Assembly: GCA_002083655.1 (NCBI GenBank)
Contig: MSXR01000006.1
Location: 53,483-117,482, forward strand
DNA length: 64,000 bases
Direction: 5' to 3'
Source: Proteobacteria bacterium ST_bin14
GTDB lineage: Bacteria > Pseudomonadota > Alphaproteobacteria > Sphingomonadales > Sphingomonadaceae
In this document: positions 9,067 to 18,419 of the stretch, in pieces
How positions within the stretch are numbered: the stretch's first letter is position 1
How the letters are laid out: each line of letters opens with the position of its first letter
Notes under the pieces: generated by a model
Databases searched by the model: none
What the model saw: the letters and a program-made list of their open reading frames with translations, nothing else
Told to the model about the DNA's origin: nothing
Position numbers and translations under genes: made by a program

Positions 9067-9489
9067 ATGGCCGCGACACGCACTTTTTCGATCATCAAGC
9101 CCGATGCCACCCGCCGCAACCTGACGGGTGCCGTCACCAAGATGCTGGAGGAAGCCGGCCTGCGCGTCGTTGCGTCCAAGCGCATCCATATGAGCCGCGC
9201 ACAGGCAGAGGAATTTTACGGCGTCCACCGCGAACGCCCGTTCTTCAACGATCTGGTCGGCTTCATGATCTCCGGCCCCGTCGTTGTGCAAGTGCTTGAG
9301 GGCGAAAACGCCGTGCAGGCGAACCGCGACATCATGGGTGCAACCAACCCTGCCAATGCCGATGCCGGTACGATCCGCAAGGAACTGGCTGAATCGATCG
9401 AAGCAAATTCGGTCCATGGTTCGGACAGCGAAGAAAATGCCGCCATCGAAATCGCGTTCTTCTTCAAGCCTGAAGAAATCGTCGGCTGA
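9067..9489 (+). CDS. ndk: Nucleoside-diphosphate kinase
   Basis: Ndk transfers the gamma phosphate of ATP to (d)NDPs through a phospho-histidine and balances nucleotide pools. The 140-aa sequence is complete: TFSIIKPDATRRN at the N-terminus, then the active-site region NSVHGSDSEENA with the catalytic His about 20 residues from the end. MSRAQAEEFYGVH and FFNDLVGFM are also conserved. The 280 bp upstream (8787-9066) hold a repeat fragment and C-rich DNA with no clear promoter by eye. Confidence 0.98.
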   Translation: MAATRTFSIIKPDATRRNLTGAVTKMLEEAGLRVVASKRIHMSRAQAEEFYGVHRERPFFNDLVGFMISGPVVVQVLEGENAVQANRDIMGATNPANADAGTIRKELAESIEANSVHGSDSEENAAIEIAFFFKPEEIVG

Positions 9490-9695
9490 TCCTGCCGCTC
9501 GGCGCGCTTTGGCTCCCCCATTTCAGGGCGGCGGCCAAGGCGCGTCGAACCCTATTTGGCGCGCCGCGGTTACGCGAAACGGGCCAATGCGTGCGCGATC
9601 TTCCGGCGGGTACGCGCCTACCGAGCCGAAGGCGCAGTCGCCACGCGCATCTTTAATAGCAAGTTTTCACAAAAAGCGGCCATTACGGCCGGGCG

Positions 9696-10610
9696 TCACG
9701 GCCGGGCTTCCCGCCGGAACCGGCCGGGAGGCACGCCCAATTGCCGCGAAAACGCCGATGTGAAGTGCGATTGGTTCGAAAAGCCGCAAGCCAAGGCCAA
9801 TTGGGCAAGATCGAGCGAATCCTCGCGCAGCAACGTGCATGCCAGCTCGAGCCGCCGATTGCGGACAAACTGATAGGGCGATACGCCCGTTGCGCGTTTG
9901 AACACGCGGGCGAAATGAAAGATCGACAGGTTGGCGACCTGAGCCAAATCCTCCAGTCGCAAATCCTTGTCCAACCCGGCATCGATAAATTCGATAACAC
10001 GGCGCAGTTTATGCGGGGTAAGGTAGATCCGGTCTGCTTGCTGGCGAATTGCCGCCCGGTCAGCGCGCAACAGGATCGTCGCGATCGCGCGGCTGACCCC
10101 CTCGACAAAGAATTGTGATCCAAATCCGGGGGCGGAAATTTCTGCTTCCAACATCTGTACCAGCGCAATCAGGCTGGCATCTTCTTGAAACAGGATCGGA
10201 TCAAAGCCGGTAAACTTCTGTTCTGAAACCAGCTTTGCCAAAAATCCGGTGGGAAATAACAACCCCGTCGTCTGCGATGAATTGTAATAGGTGACATGGC
10301 TGTCGGCGCCGCGCGGCACAAAGGTGGCCCGGATCGATGTACTGGGCGGCGCTGTGAATTTTGATCCTGCCATGTTGCCGTGCGCCGCCCGGCCAGACCC
10401 GCGCGAGATCATCAACATGTCGGGCTCCCATACGTCCCGTTGCGCAGTCATGACGCAATTGTTGTGACGTTCGGCGGCAATCCTGTACAATAAGATTTCC
10501 GTGGCTGCGTGGCGGTGCGGTTCAAGGGCAACGTGATTGCTATAGCGCAGCGCATCGATAGGCGCATGGCCGGTATTGACGTGGAACTGAGTGTTCCCGG
10601 TCGGTGACAT
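9696..10610 (-). CDS. AraC family transcriptional regulator
   Basis: This is a 304-aa DNA-binding regulator. The C-terminal ~95 residues carry the two AraC helix-turn-helix motifs: DLRLEDLAQVANLSIFHFAR, then LDLAQLALACGFSNQSHFTS, ending with GVPPGRFRRE. The N-terminal ~190 residues form an unassigned sensor domain, possibly cupin-like (EPHRHAATEI). ATG 10610 is preferred because ggagg lies 6 bp upstream; ATG 10616 would abut the ribosome site. The ligand is unknown. It lies downstream of nadE on the same strand after a 291-bp gap holding a palindrome at 10728, so it probably has its own promoter. Confidence 0.92.
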   Translation of the reverse strand: MSPTGNTQFHVNTGHAPIDALRYSNHVALEPHRHAATEILLYRIAAERHNNCVMTAQRDVWEPDMLMISRGSGRAAHGNMAGSKFTAPPSTSIRATFVPRGADSHVTYYNSSQTTGLLFPTGFLAKLVSEQKFTGFDPILFQEDASLIALVQMLEAEISAPGFGSQFFVEGVSRAIATILLRADRAAIRQQADRIYLTPHKLRRVIEFIDAGLDKDLRLEDLAQVANLSIFHFARVFKRATGVSPYQFVRNRRLELACTLLREDSLDLAQLALACGFSNQSHFTSAFSRQLGVPPGRFRREARP

Positions 10611-10727
10611 GGCCATCCTCCATCTATCCGCCCGCCAAAGGCATCATCGAAATGCCTATGTCGGTTGAATACCTTCCCCGCATGCGGAGATAGCCGCCCC
10701 GCACGAATGAGCAACGCCCGGAGCATA

Positions 10728-10745
10728 GCTGAACGATTGTTCAGC
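10728..10745. promoter_or_regulatory. Perfect 7-bp dyad, operator-like
   Basis: GCTGAAC and GTTCAGC flank gatt (18 bp in all), about 118 bp upstream of the AraC-type gene. The layout resembles TetR- or AraC-class operators, but the binding protein is unknown. As a hairpin it lacks a following T-run, which argues against a terminator for nadE. Confidence 0.4.
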
Positions 10746-10901
10746 GCAAGAATGGGAAATTAGTGAGTCACTTTACGGCAATTTCGTTATAATGCGGCTC
10801 CGCCACCCAACCCTGGGCCATCCTGAAAAGCCAGGAGGAAAAACTTTGGCGCAAAATTTTTGAAATTTGCGCTGTTTGCGGCAGGCTGTTCGCCGTGATT
10901 G

Positions 10902-12959
10902 TTACGGCATATTGTCCCGCAATTCATCCAGCCACACCGTCGCTGCACCGTCCGATGGCGCGCGCCAATCGCCGCGCGGTGACAGCGATCCGCCGCTCGA
11001 TACTTTTGGCCCGTTGGGCATGGCGGTGCGCTTAAACTGGCTGGTGGTGAAGAACCGGTACAGGAATTCTTCCAGCCATTTGCGGATCACCGGCAGATCA
11101 TAGGCATTGCGCCCCGTGATCGGAAAGCCGCGCGGCCAGCGGCCCATGCTCGCGTCTTTCCACGCATGCCATGCCAAAAAGGCGATTTTTGACGGCAATT
11201 GCCCCTGCCGCACGGTATAGTGGACGAAAAAATCATGCAGCTCATACGGGCCAATCCGGTCCTGCGTGCTTTGGATCACGCCGCCGCTATCGGCGGGCAC
11301 CAGCTCGGGCGAAATCTCTGTTGCCAAAATTGCGTCGAGCACCTTGGCGGTTTCCAGATCCCAGAAATCGGTCGCGATTGTCCAGCGGATCAAATGCTGG
11401 ATCAATGTTTTGGGCACGCCCGCGTTCACGCCGTAATGGCTCATATGATCGCCAACGCCGTAGGTGCACCAGCCCAGCGCAATTTCTGACAGATCGCCGG
11501 TACCCACCACCAGCGCATTATGCTGGTTCGCCAGCCGGAACAGATAATCGGTACGCAGGCCTGCCTGGACGTTTTCAAACGTCACATCATAGTGTTTTTT
11601 ACCCTTGGCATAGGGATGGCCGATATCGGCGAGCATCAGCTTGGCGGCCGGGCGGATATCAATCTCATCGCCCGCCACGCCCAGCGCGCGCATCAGTTTC
11701 CACGCATTAGCCTTGGTGCCGTCGCTCGTGGCAAAGCCGGGCATGGTATAGCCAAGGATGTGGTCGCGCGGGATTTTCATCCGGTCAAACGCCTTCACCG
11801 CCACGATCAGCGCATGGGTGGAATCGAGCCCGCCCGAAATGCCAATCACCAGCCGTTCGACGCGCGATGCCTCAATCCGCGTCATCAATCCTTCGACCTG
11901 GATGTTGAATGCTTCGTAACAATCGGCATCCAGCCGTTCGGGCGTGTTCGGCACGAACGGGAACCGCCGCAATTCGCGCTTCAGGCCGATATCGGCAAAA
12001 TCGGGTTTGTGCTCAAACGCGATCCGCCGGAATTCATATTCGGGGTCACCCGCCAGCCGCGCGGCATCGTTGAACGTGCCGTTGCGCATCCGCTCAATCC
12101 GCAACCGCGCCACATCGATATCGGCGATGATCGTATCGGCCTCACACCGGAAACGCTGCGATTCCTTCAGCAAATCGCCATTTTCGTGGATCAGGCTTTG
12201 CCCGTCCCAAGCCAGATCATTGGTGCTCTCACCCGGGCCTGATGCCGAAAAAACATAGGCGCAAATCGCGCGCGACGATTGTGCAGACGCCAGCATCGCC
12301 CGGTCCCGCGCCTTGCCGATCAAAATCGGCGATGCAGACAGATTGCAGCAAATATATGCGCCCGCCAGTGCCCCATTGGTGGATGGCGGGGTGGGGGCCC
12401 AGAAATCCTCACAAATCTCTGCATGGAAAACGAAATGGGGCAGGTCACTGGCAGCGAACAACAAATCGGTGCCAAACGGCACGCGCTGCCCCGCCAGATC
12501 AATCTCCATGCCGGTCAGCCCGGCGCCGCTGGCGAACCAGCGCTTTTCGTAAAATTCGCGGTAATTGGGCAGGAAAGTCTTTGGCACCACGCCCAGGATT
12601 TTGCCGCGAGCGATGGCCAGCGCGCAGTTGTAAAGCCGCCCGTTGCGCGGAATTGCCGCCCCCACCAGCATGACGGTGGCCAGCTTGGCGGTGGCACTGG
12701 CAAGCGTTGCAATCGCCGCCTCGGTCGCGCGGTGGTGCGCGGCCTGCATGTGCAGATCATCAATCGCATAGGATGACAGGCTGAGTTCGGGAAATACGAT
12801 CAGGTCTACGCCGTCCGCCGCCGCTTTTTTCACCAGCGCGATGGCTGCCTGCGCATTGGCAGCGGGGTTACCCACCGTGGCGCGCGGCGTGGTGGCGGCA
12901 ACGCGCACCATTTCCTGCGCGTGGATGGAATAAAAGCGATGCGTTTTGGGGCGTGCCAT
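10902..12959 (-). CDS. nadE: Glutamine-dependent NAD+ synthetase
   Basis: This enzyme amidates nicotinic acid adenine dinucleotide to NAD+, using ammonia released from glutamine by its own nitrilase-like domain. The 685-aa two-domain form is clear. The N-terminal glutaminase has the Glu58 (FPELS), Lys127 (VPKTFLPNY) and Cys183 (HAEICEDFW) triad. The C-terminal synthetase carries the P-loop ISGGLDST near residue 370 and GTGDLSEIALGW. It lies 77 bp downstream of rutA on the same strand and may be co-transcribed, but it has an obvious housekeeping role of its own. Confidence 0.97.
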   Translation of the reverse strand: MARPKTHRFYSIHAQEMVRVAATTPRATVGNPAANAQAAIALVKKAAADGVDLIVFPELSLSSYAIDDLHMQAAHHRATEAAIATLASATAKLATVMLVGAAIPRNGRLYNCALAIARGKILGVVPKTFLPNYREFYEKRWFASGAGLTGMEIDLAGQRVPFGTDLLFAASDLPHFVFHAEICEDFWAPTPPSTNGALAGAYICCNLSASPILIGKARDRAMLASAQSSRAICAYVFSASGPGESTNDLAWDGQSLIHENGDLLKESQRFRCEADTIIADIDVARLRIERMRNGTFNDAARLAGDPEYEFRRIAFEHKPDFADIGLKRELRRFPFVPNTPERLDADCYEAFNIQVEGLMTRIEASRVERLVIGISGGLDSTHALIVAVKAFDRMKIPRDHILGYTMPGFATSDGTKANAWKLMRALGVAGDEIDIRPAAKLMLADIGHPYAKGKKHYDVTFENVQAGLRTDYLFRLANQHNALVVGTGDLSEIALGWCTYGVGDHMSHYGVNAGVPKTLIQHLIRWTIATDFWDLETAKVLDAILATEISPELVPADSGGVIQSTQDRIGPYELHDFFVHYTVRQGQLPSKIAFLAWHAWKDASMGRWPRGFPITGRNAYDLPVIRKWLEEFLYRFFTTSQFKRTAMPNGPKVSSGGSLSPRGDWRAPSDGAATVWLDELRDNMP

Positions 12960-13036
12960 GGGGCGTTTTCTAACCGGGTATCCGGGCGAAAGCTATGCGT
13001 GTTGGTGGGTGTAGGGGCTTGGGGGCTCCCGCTTCG

Positions 13037-14095
13037 CTATCCCCGGCTTTTCATCAGCGGCTGGATATGCTGGCCAAATGCCTCCACCCCTTCGATAAAG
13101 TCATCAAACGTTAGCAGCACGCCGCCCGTGTTGGGCACTTCGGCCATTTCATCCAGCATCCGCGCGACGCTGGCGTAACTGCCCACCAGCGTCCCCATGT
13201 TGATGTTCACCGCCCCTTCGGGCGCAGCAAGCTGGCGCACATTGGTGGTGGCGTTCACCTTGTCAGCTGCACCCTGATCCGCCAGCCAGGCGATGGCCGC
13301 GTGATCGACACCGTCGTTATAGGATTTCCACTTGGCCATCGCTTCTTCGTCAGTCGCCGCTGCGATCACCATGACGAGCACGAATACTGACACGTCACGC
13401 CCGGTCTTGGCGGTCGCCAGTGCGAGCCGTTCGTTGTTGGACGCAAACGCCTTGGGCGTGTTGACGCCCTTGCCGAGGCAGAACGCATAATCCGCCCATT
13501 GCGCCGAAAACGCCAGGCCATCGTCAGAGCTGCCGGCGCAGATGATCTTCATGTCGCCAGTGGGCGTGGGCCGCACAAGGCAATCGTCCATCTGGTAATA
13601 ATCGCCCTTAAAGTCGCTGCGCCCGGTTTCCCACAATTCCCGCAGGATGCGCGCATATTCATCCAACATCTTGTATCGATTGCGGAAATGATCCTCACCG
13701 GGCCATAGCCCCATCTGGCTATATTCGGGCTTTTGCCAGCCGGTGATCAGGTTCAGCCCGAACCGGCCATGGCTGATCGAATCGATGGTGTTGCACATCC
13801 GCGCGGCAAAGGCGGGCGGGATGACAAGGGTGGGGCAGGTGGCGTAAATCTTGATTTTATCGGTCACGGCGGCAAGCCCCGCCATCAGCGTGAAGCTTTC
13901 CAGGCCATATTCCCAAAACTCGGTCTTGCCGCCAAAGCCGCGCAGCTTGATCATCGACAGCAGAAAATCGAGGCCGTATTTCTCGGCGCGGATCGCGATT
14001 TCCTTGTTGAGATCAAAGCTCGGCATATATTGCGGCGCGTTCTCGCTGATCAGCCAGCCATTGTTGTTGATGGGTACGAAAACGCCGACTTGCAT
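13037..14095 (-). CDS. rutA: Pyrimidine monooxygenase RutA
   Basis: RutA is a luciferase-like, FMNH2-dependent enzyme that oxidatively opens the uracil/thymine ring, giving ureidoacrylate. The 352-aa protein starts QVGVFVPINNNGWLIS and contains LNLITGWQKPEYSQMG, both strongly typical of RutA rather than of general alkanesulfonate monooxygenases. IICAGSSDDGLAFSA is another family block. It follows rutD by 5 bp and ends the rut block. No rutF-like flavin reductase is present in this window, so reduced flavin must come from elsewhere. Confidence 0.94.
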   Translation of the reverse strand: MQVGVFVPINNNGWLISENAPQYMPSFDLNKEIAIRAEKYGLDFLLSMIKLRGFGGKTEFWEYGLESFTLMAGLAAVTDKIKIYATCPTLVIPPAFAARMCNTIDSISHGRFGLNLITGWQKPEYSQMGLWPGEDHFRNRYKMLDEYARILRELWETGRSDFKGDYYQMDDCLVRPTPTGDMKIICAGSSDDGLAFSAQWADYAFCLGKGVNTPKAFASNNERLALATAKTGRDVSVFVLVMVIAAATDEEAMAKWKSYNDGVDHAAIAWLADQGAADKVNATTNVRQLAAPEGAVNINMGTLVGSYASVARMLDEMAEVPNTGGVLLTFDDFIEGVEAFGQHIQPLMKSRG

Positions 14096-14100
14096 GATGA

Positions 14101-14886
14101 TCAGTCCTCTAGAAATTCGAGTGTGATCGCGTTGAAACGATCCGGATCGGTGATGTTACAGGCATGGCCGCCCCAGGCCATCGTTACCCGCCGCGCGCCG
14201 GCAATGCCGGTTTCGATGCGGTCAGATGCGGAGGCGGGGACGAGCATATCGTCCGCCGCGACAATGGCGAGCACGGGCACGCCAATCTCACCCAGCCGGT
14301 CGGCAATGTCGAACGCCTTCAGCGCGGCAACGCGGCGTTCGATGTTCTCGGGCGGCGGAAAGTGGCTCAGATGCAGTGGTTCTTCTGCATCAAGCGCCGC
14401 GCTGTGCGCTGAAATCCAGTCGGCGGGGTATAGAAAAATCGGCTGCGCACGAACATAGGCGGCGGGGCCAGCGCAGCGCAACAATGTCAGGCGCACATCG
14501 AAACAGCGCGCAAAATGCGGATCGGGCGCGACCCAGCCGTTGACGACGATCAGCTTGGCGAGCCGATCTGGTGCTTTGAGTGCCATCGCCAGCCCGATAA
14601 TCCCGCCCGCTGCATGGCCAATCAGATGCGCCGTGGCGATGCCCAGGGCGTCCATCAGGGCGATTAGGTCATCGGCCATGTCATCCACGGTGACGGGTTG
14701 CGGCAGCGCCCGGTCGCTGCGCGCGGTGCCCCGGTGATCATACAGCAAAACGCGGTATTGCGCCGCCAGCGCCGCCAGATTGGGCGTCCAATACCCCGCC
14801 GATCCGCCAAGGCCAGGCGACAGGATGACGACGGGAGCGTCATCAGCTCCGTGCCATTCATAATAGAGGTCAGCGGCGTGCGGCAT
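14101..14886 (-). CDS. rutD: Alpha/beta hydrolase RutD (putative aminoacrylate hydrolase)
   Basis: RutD is proposed to speed breakdown of 3-aminoacrylate to malonic semialdehyde in the Rut pathway. The 261-aa alpha/beta-hydrolase fold shows the oxyanion segment LSPGLGGSAGYW and DHRGTARSD. Its nucleophile elbow reads GHAAGG, with Ala in place of the usual Ser. An Asp in ADDMLVP and a His in GGHACNITDP complete the C-terminal acid and base. Assignment rests on these motifs and on position between rutC and rutA. Confidence 0.9.
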   Translation of the reverse strand: MPHAADLYYEWHGADDAPVVILSPGLGGSAGYWTPNLAALAAQYRVLLYDHRGTARSDRALPQPVTVDDMADDLIALMDALGIATAHLIGHAAGGIIGLAMALKAPDRLAKLIVVNGWVAPDPHFARCFDVRLTLLRCAGPAAYVRAQPIFLYPADWISAHSAALDAEEPLHLSHFPPPENIERRVAALKAFDIADRLGEIGVPVLAIVAADDMLVPASASDRIETGIAGARRVTMAWGGHACNITDPDRFNAITLEFLED

Positions 14887-14889
14887 TAG

Positions 14890-14990
14890 TGTGCCCCCGC
14901 GCAGGCGGGGGCCCAGTCTCGGCGCGAAGCGTCGAACGCGCTGCCGCGCGCGTTACGATCGGGCTGGACCCCCGCCTTCGCGGGGGCACA
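14890..14990. repeat. Palindromic element between rutD and rutC
   Basis: The arms 14890-14916 and 14964-14990 are inverted copies (core gtgcccccgcg...gcgggggcccag / ctggacccccgc...gggggcaca) with two mismatches. The stem would be very GC-rich. The element almost fills the 114-bp gap between rutC and rutD. Its arm sequence matches the variant at 15415-15490, so both belong to one family. In an operon it may stabilise or attenuate the transcript; this is inference. Confidence 0.8.
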
Positions 14991-15000
14991 AGGTCGAAGA

Positions 15001-15384
15001 TCACCCAAGATGCGCCACGCTGGCGATTTCCACCAGGCAATCGGGCTTCACCAGCCCGCACACGATGCAATAGCGCGCAGGCTTCGCGCCCGGAAAATAC
15101 TCGGCATAGACCGCGTTCATCGCGGCATAATCGGCCCAGTCCTTCAGGAAAATATGGTTGAACGCCACGTCTTCCAGCGTCGCGCCCGCTGCCGCCAGCG
15201 TCGTCTTTATCACCTCCAGCACATGACGGGTCTGCGCGGTTGCATCGCCGGGATGCAGCACCACGCCGCCTTCGCCCAGCGCCAGCGTGCCCGATACATA
15301 AACGGTGTTGCCCGCCTTGCTGCCTGCGGAAAATGGCGCGATTGGGGTGGGGAATTGCGGCGGGTTGATCGCTTCGAAGGGCAT
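15001..15384 (-). CDS. rutC: RidA-family aminoacrylate deaminase RutC
   Basis: RutC is a small trimeric RidA/YjgF-type protein thought to deaminate 3-aminoacrylate peracid or aminoacrylate in pyrimidine breakdown. The 127-aa sequence has the RidA pattern: PIAPFSAGSKAGNTVYVSGT, then DWADYAAMNAVYAEYF and KPARYCIV near the C-terminus with the conserved Arg. ATG 15384 is supported by gaggaaa upstream. It lies between rutB and rutD, with palindromic elements on both sides. Confidence 0.93.
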   Translation of the reverse strand: MPFEAINPPQFPTPIAPFSAGSKAGNTVYVSGTLALGEGGVVLHPGDATAQTRHVLEVIKTTLAAAGATLEDVAFNHIFLKDWADYAAMNAVYAEYFPGAKPARYCIVCGLVKPDCLVEIASVAHLG

Positions 15385-15414
15385 GGCTGGTTTCCTCAGA
15401 TAATCAAAGTGCCG

Positions 15415-15490
15415 TGCTCCTGCGAAGGCAGGAGCCCAGGGTTGCCGGGTACGACGCCTGAAAACCTGAGTTCCTGCCTTCGCAGGAACA
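15415..15490. repeat. Palindromic element between rutC and rutB
   Basis: The arms 15415-15439 (tgctcctgcgaaggcaggag then cccag) and 15466-15490 are inverted copies with two mismatches. Loop length and arm pattern (TG, then C-rich, GCGAAGGC, then G-rich, CCAG) match the element at 14890-14990. Paired changes keep each stem intact, so the family appears to be under structural constraint. It sits in the 121-bp gap before rutC and ends about 25-30 bp upstream of the rutC start. Confidence 0.8.
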
Positions 15491-15505
15491 CATTGCCAGC
15501 CGACT

Positions 15506-16222
15506 TCACCGCGCCATTTGCCCAAAGGTGCCGCAGAAATCAGCTACCGTCGATACCCAGCCAAAGAATTTCTCGACGTTATAGACGGTTGCCTCCTGCA
15601 TCGCGGGTGGCCCCAGATGGTGCGTTGCATCCTCCAGCATCACGCCGAAATATTCGAGGTGAAAACCGTCGCGCAGCGTGCTTTCCACGCACACATTCGT
15701 CGCAATCCCGACGAACACGATGTGGCGGATGCCGCGTGCGCGCAGCACGCTGTCGAGTTGTGAATTGAAAAACGCCGAATAGCGCGTCTTGTGGAGCGAG
15801 ATGTCGCCCGGCTGCGGCTTCAGCGCGTCGATCAGCGCATAATCCCACCCGCCGCGCGCCAGCAGTTGCCCGGCAAGCTCTGGCCGCGCGCGCATCGTTT
15901 TCAGCGCGTTGGACTTATGCCAGTTGGGCGATCCCGGCCCGCCCGCCTCGACATAATCGGGGTCCCAGCCATTTTGCAGGTACACCACCTGCACCCCGGC
16001 AGCGCGGGCGGTATTCAGCACCGTCGCGATCTTGCCAATCGTGCCTGCAGCACCAGCAATGTCGAACCCTGCCAGATCGACATAGCCCCCCGCGCTCGCA
16101 TAGGCGTTCTGCATATCGATCACGACGACGGCGGTATCCTGCGCGGTCATGCGGATCGGCTCTGGCCGGGCGGGCAGTGTTACCTTGGCGCCAGGGCCAT
16201 GCGGATTGCTGTCGACCGTCAT
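15506..16222 (-). CDS. rutB: Ureidoacrylate amidohydrolase RutB
   Basis: RutB is an isochorismatase-like cysteine hydrolase that splits (peroxy)ureidoacrylate into aminoacrylate and carbamate. The 238-aa protein shows VVVIDMQNAYAS with the catalytic Asp, an LHKTRYSAFFNS segment with the Lys, and GIATNVCVESTLRDGF with the nucleophilic Cys. ATG 16222 is chosen; it sits only 4 bp after the acylase stop, indicating one transcript with that gene. It is the first of the four rut genes here. Confidence 0.93.
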   Translation of the reverse strand: MTVDSNPHGPGAKVTLPARPEPIRMTAQDTAVVVIDMQNAYASAGGYVDLAGFDIAGAAGTIGKIATVLNTARAAGVQVVYLQNGWDPDYVEAGGPGSPNWHKSNALKTMRARPELAGQLLARGGWDYALIDALKPQPGDISLHKTRYSAFFNSQLDSVLRARGIRHIVFVGIATNVCVESTLRDGFHLEYFGVMLEDATHHLGPPAMQEATVYNVEKFFGWVSTVADFCGTFGQMAR

Positions 16223-16226
16223 CGCG

Positions 16227-18419
16227 CTATTGCCCCGGATGATAGCTGCGCACGATGTGCGGGGTGAGCTCATCGGTATGGAAATACACGTCACGCAAAT
16301 TGCCGGTGGCATAGCGCACCGCCTGATCGGCGAAATAGGGCGAGGCAGGGTTGCCGCTTTCGCCCCCGGCTGTCACCGCGCGGGCGCGCACCCGCTCGCC
16401 AAATTCCACAATCGCGACAAAGCTGTTCCCGCTGGTGCCGTAATAGCGCTTCGTTCCCGGATAGCGCCGCGCCCCGAACGAGGCGAGCGATCCCCATTGG
16501 GCAGAGGTAAAGGCAACAGGCGTGCTTGGCTTGGCATCGTCAAATTGCTGCACGATTGCGCCGTCATTGCGCTGGAACCGGTTGATTTCGCCCCACGGCG
16601 TTTTCCAGCTGCCAAAATCAGCGGTTAACCGGTCAGACGCTGCCTCCAGCGCGGCCAGTTTCCTTGCAGGCGCGGTGCCCAGCAAATGATTGTACCGGCC
16701 CATGCCTGCCGTCTCCAGATCCTCATCATCGGCGGTCGCCCCCCACAGCGCCTCGCCCCAGAATACCGCGAGTGAGGTCGCGACAGATTGCGTGCTCCAG
16801 GTAAAATCCCAGCGACGAAGTTCTGCAATCTGATCGGCCAGCTTTAGCTTGATCGGATCACCATTTGGCAGCGCATCCCATGCCGCAATCAGCGACGGGA
16901 TCAGCGGGGCAAATGCCGTCAGATACGGATCAAACGCTGCATCGCGCAGCGCATCAATCGTAAAGTCCCGCTTGCCCGTCAGCACGCGCGCAGCGTGCAG
17001 CCCGCGCGGATTTTCACCGGCGGTGTCCATGTACCGGGGAAAGGCGGTGCGCACCGGGCTGTCAGCACCAGCGGCAGACCAGGGCGCATTGTTGGTATTG
17101 GCAATCCAGCCGGTGCCCGGTGATGTTAGCTGCGGCAGTTCGGACAGGGCATGCAGCCCCTGCCAGTCAGTCGCCGGGTCGCTGCCATCGACGGGCTTGG
17201 TATAATCGAACCGGTCATCACGCTTTGGCACGAATTGCGGGTGGAGATAGGCAATGGCGCCGGTCGCATCGGCCAGGATCGTGTTGTTCGACGAATTGGC
17301 CTTTAGCGACATTACTTTCATGTAACCGGCCAGGTCGCGCGCCTTGGTGCGCTCAAAGCTCTGCTGGAGCGCCGCGATGGGCGAATTGAGCAACGCCGTT
17401 GCCACCCATTTGCCGTCTGCCGCGCGCACGATGGGGCCGTGATGCGTGGCATAGGTGGTGAATTGCCGCCGCGCCATTGTGCCATCGCCCAGCCGATAGT
17501 TCAGCGTGATGCGGTTAATGCGCACCGGGCGCAGTTCCTTGCCATATCGGTAAAACGGCTTGCCGCCCTGATCGACGATCGTTTCGGCAAATTCATCGAC
17601 TGAATCGACGCCGCTTGATGTGTGCATCCAGCCAATTCGCGCGTTAAACCCCTGATAGATGAAAAACTGGCCCCAGGTGGCCGCACCATAGGCGTTCAGC
17701 CCTTCGTCGCTGGTCACCTGCTGCTCGCTGCGGAAGAAAAAGCTGGTGTGCGGGTTGATCAGCAACAGCGCATGGCCGTCTTTGGTATTGCCCGGCGCAA
17801 TCGCGATGCCGTTGGACCCTGATGGTTCGCGGAACAGCGCCGGTCGCGCGGTATCGGCCAGCGCGCGTTTGTTCTGGCCGTAAAACCCCTCCAACGGCCG
17901 CAGCGCAACGCGCTCGATATCGCCGCCGATGCTGCCTTCTGAAAAGCTGAGCGCCATCCAGGGTTCGAATGTCTTGATAGCGCGGGGTTTAACATTCGGA
18001 TGGGTCAGCAGATAATAGTTCAGCCCGTCCGCCCAACCCATCATCAGCCGCTGCAGCCATGCAGGCGCAACCTCATATTCGCGGCGAAGATGGGCAGGAT
18101 CAATGAACAGGCGCTGGCGCAGATCCTGCCAGATCGCCTTTTCCCCTTCCGCTTCCGCCAGCCGTCCCAGCGAGACAAGGTAGTTGGTCTCAATCCGGTT
18201 AAAGTCATCCTCGGCCTGCGCATAGGCCATTGCGAACACCGCATCGGCATCTGTTTTGCCGTAAACATGGGCAATGCCCCAATCGTCGCGGATGATGCGC
18301 ACACGGCTGGCGGTGGATTCCAGGCGATAGCGGTCGCTGACCGGGCTGGCATTGGCCGGGGCCGAAAGCGCAAGGGGCAGGGCGATCATCGCGCTGAGCG
18401 ACAGGGCAAATCTGGTCAT
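16227..18419 (-). CDS. Periplasmic penicillin-acylase-family hydrolase
   Basis: This is a 730-aa N-terminal-nucleophile hydrolase that cuts amide bonds of acylated substrates after self-cleavage into two chains. A signal peptide (SLSAMIALPLALSAPANA) points to the periplasm. The predicted new N-terminal nucleophile is Ser202 in PSGSNGIAIAP, the classic GSN autoprocessing site; the segment before it forms the alpha chain. Relatives include AHL acylases, aculeacin acylase and cephalosporin acylase; I cannot tell the substrate. It is spaced 4 bp from rutB and follows the TonB receptor by 141 bp. An N-acylated pyrimidine-related compound is one guess. Confidence 0.9.
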   Translation of the reverse strand: MTRFALSLSAMIALPLALSAPANASPVSDRYRLESTASRVRIIRDDWGIAHVYGKTDADAVFAMAYAQAEDDFNRIETNYLVSLGRLAEAEGEKAIWQDLRQRLFIDPAHLRREYEVAPAWLQRLMMGWADGLNYYLLTHPNVKPRAIKTFEPWMALSFSEGSIGGDIERVALRPLEGFYGQNKRALADTARPALFREPSGSNGIAIAPGNTKDGHALLLINPHTSFFFRSEQQVTSDEGLNAYGAATWGQFFIYQGFNARIGWMHTSSGVDSVDEFAETIVDQGGKPFYRYGKELRPVRINRITLNYRLGDGTMARRQFTTYATHHGPIVRAADGKWVATALLNSPIAALQQSFERTKARDLAGYMKVMSLKANSSNNTILADATGAIAYLHPQFVPKRDDRFDYTKPVDGSDPATDWQGLHALSELPQLTSPGTGWIANTNNAPWSAAGADSPVRTAFPRYMDTAGENPRGLHAARVLTGKRDFTIDALRDAAFDPYLTAFAPLIPSLIAAWDALPNGDPIKLKLADQIAELRRWDFTWSTQSVATSLAVFWGEALWGATADDEDLETAGMGRYNHLLGTAPARKLAALEAASDRLTADFGSWKTPWGEINRFQRNDGAIVQQFDDAKPSTPVAFTSAQWGSLASFGARRYPGTKRYYGTSGNSFVAIVEFGERVRARAVTAGGESGNPASPYFADQAVRYATGNLRDVYFHTDELTPHIVRSYHPGQ

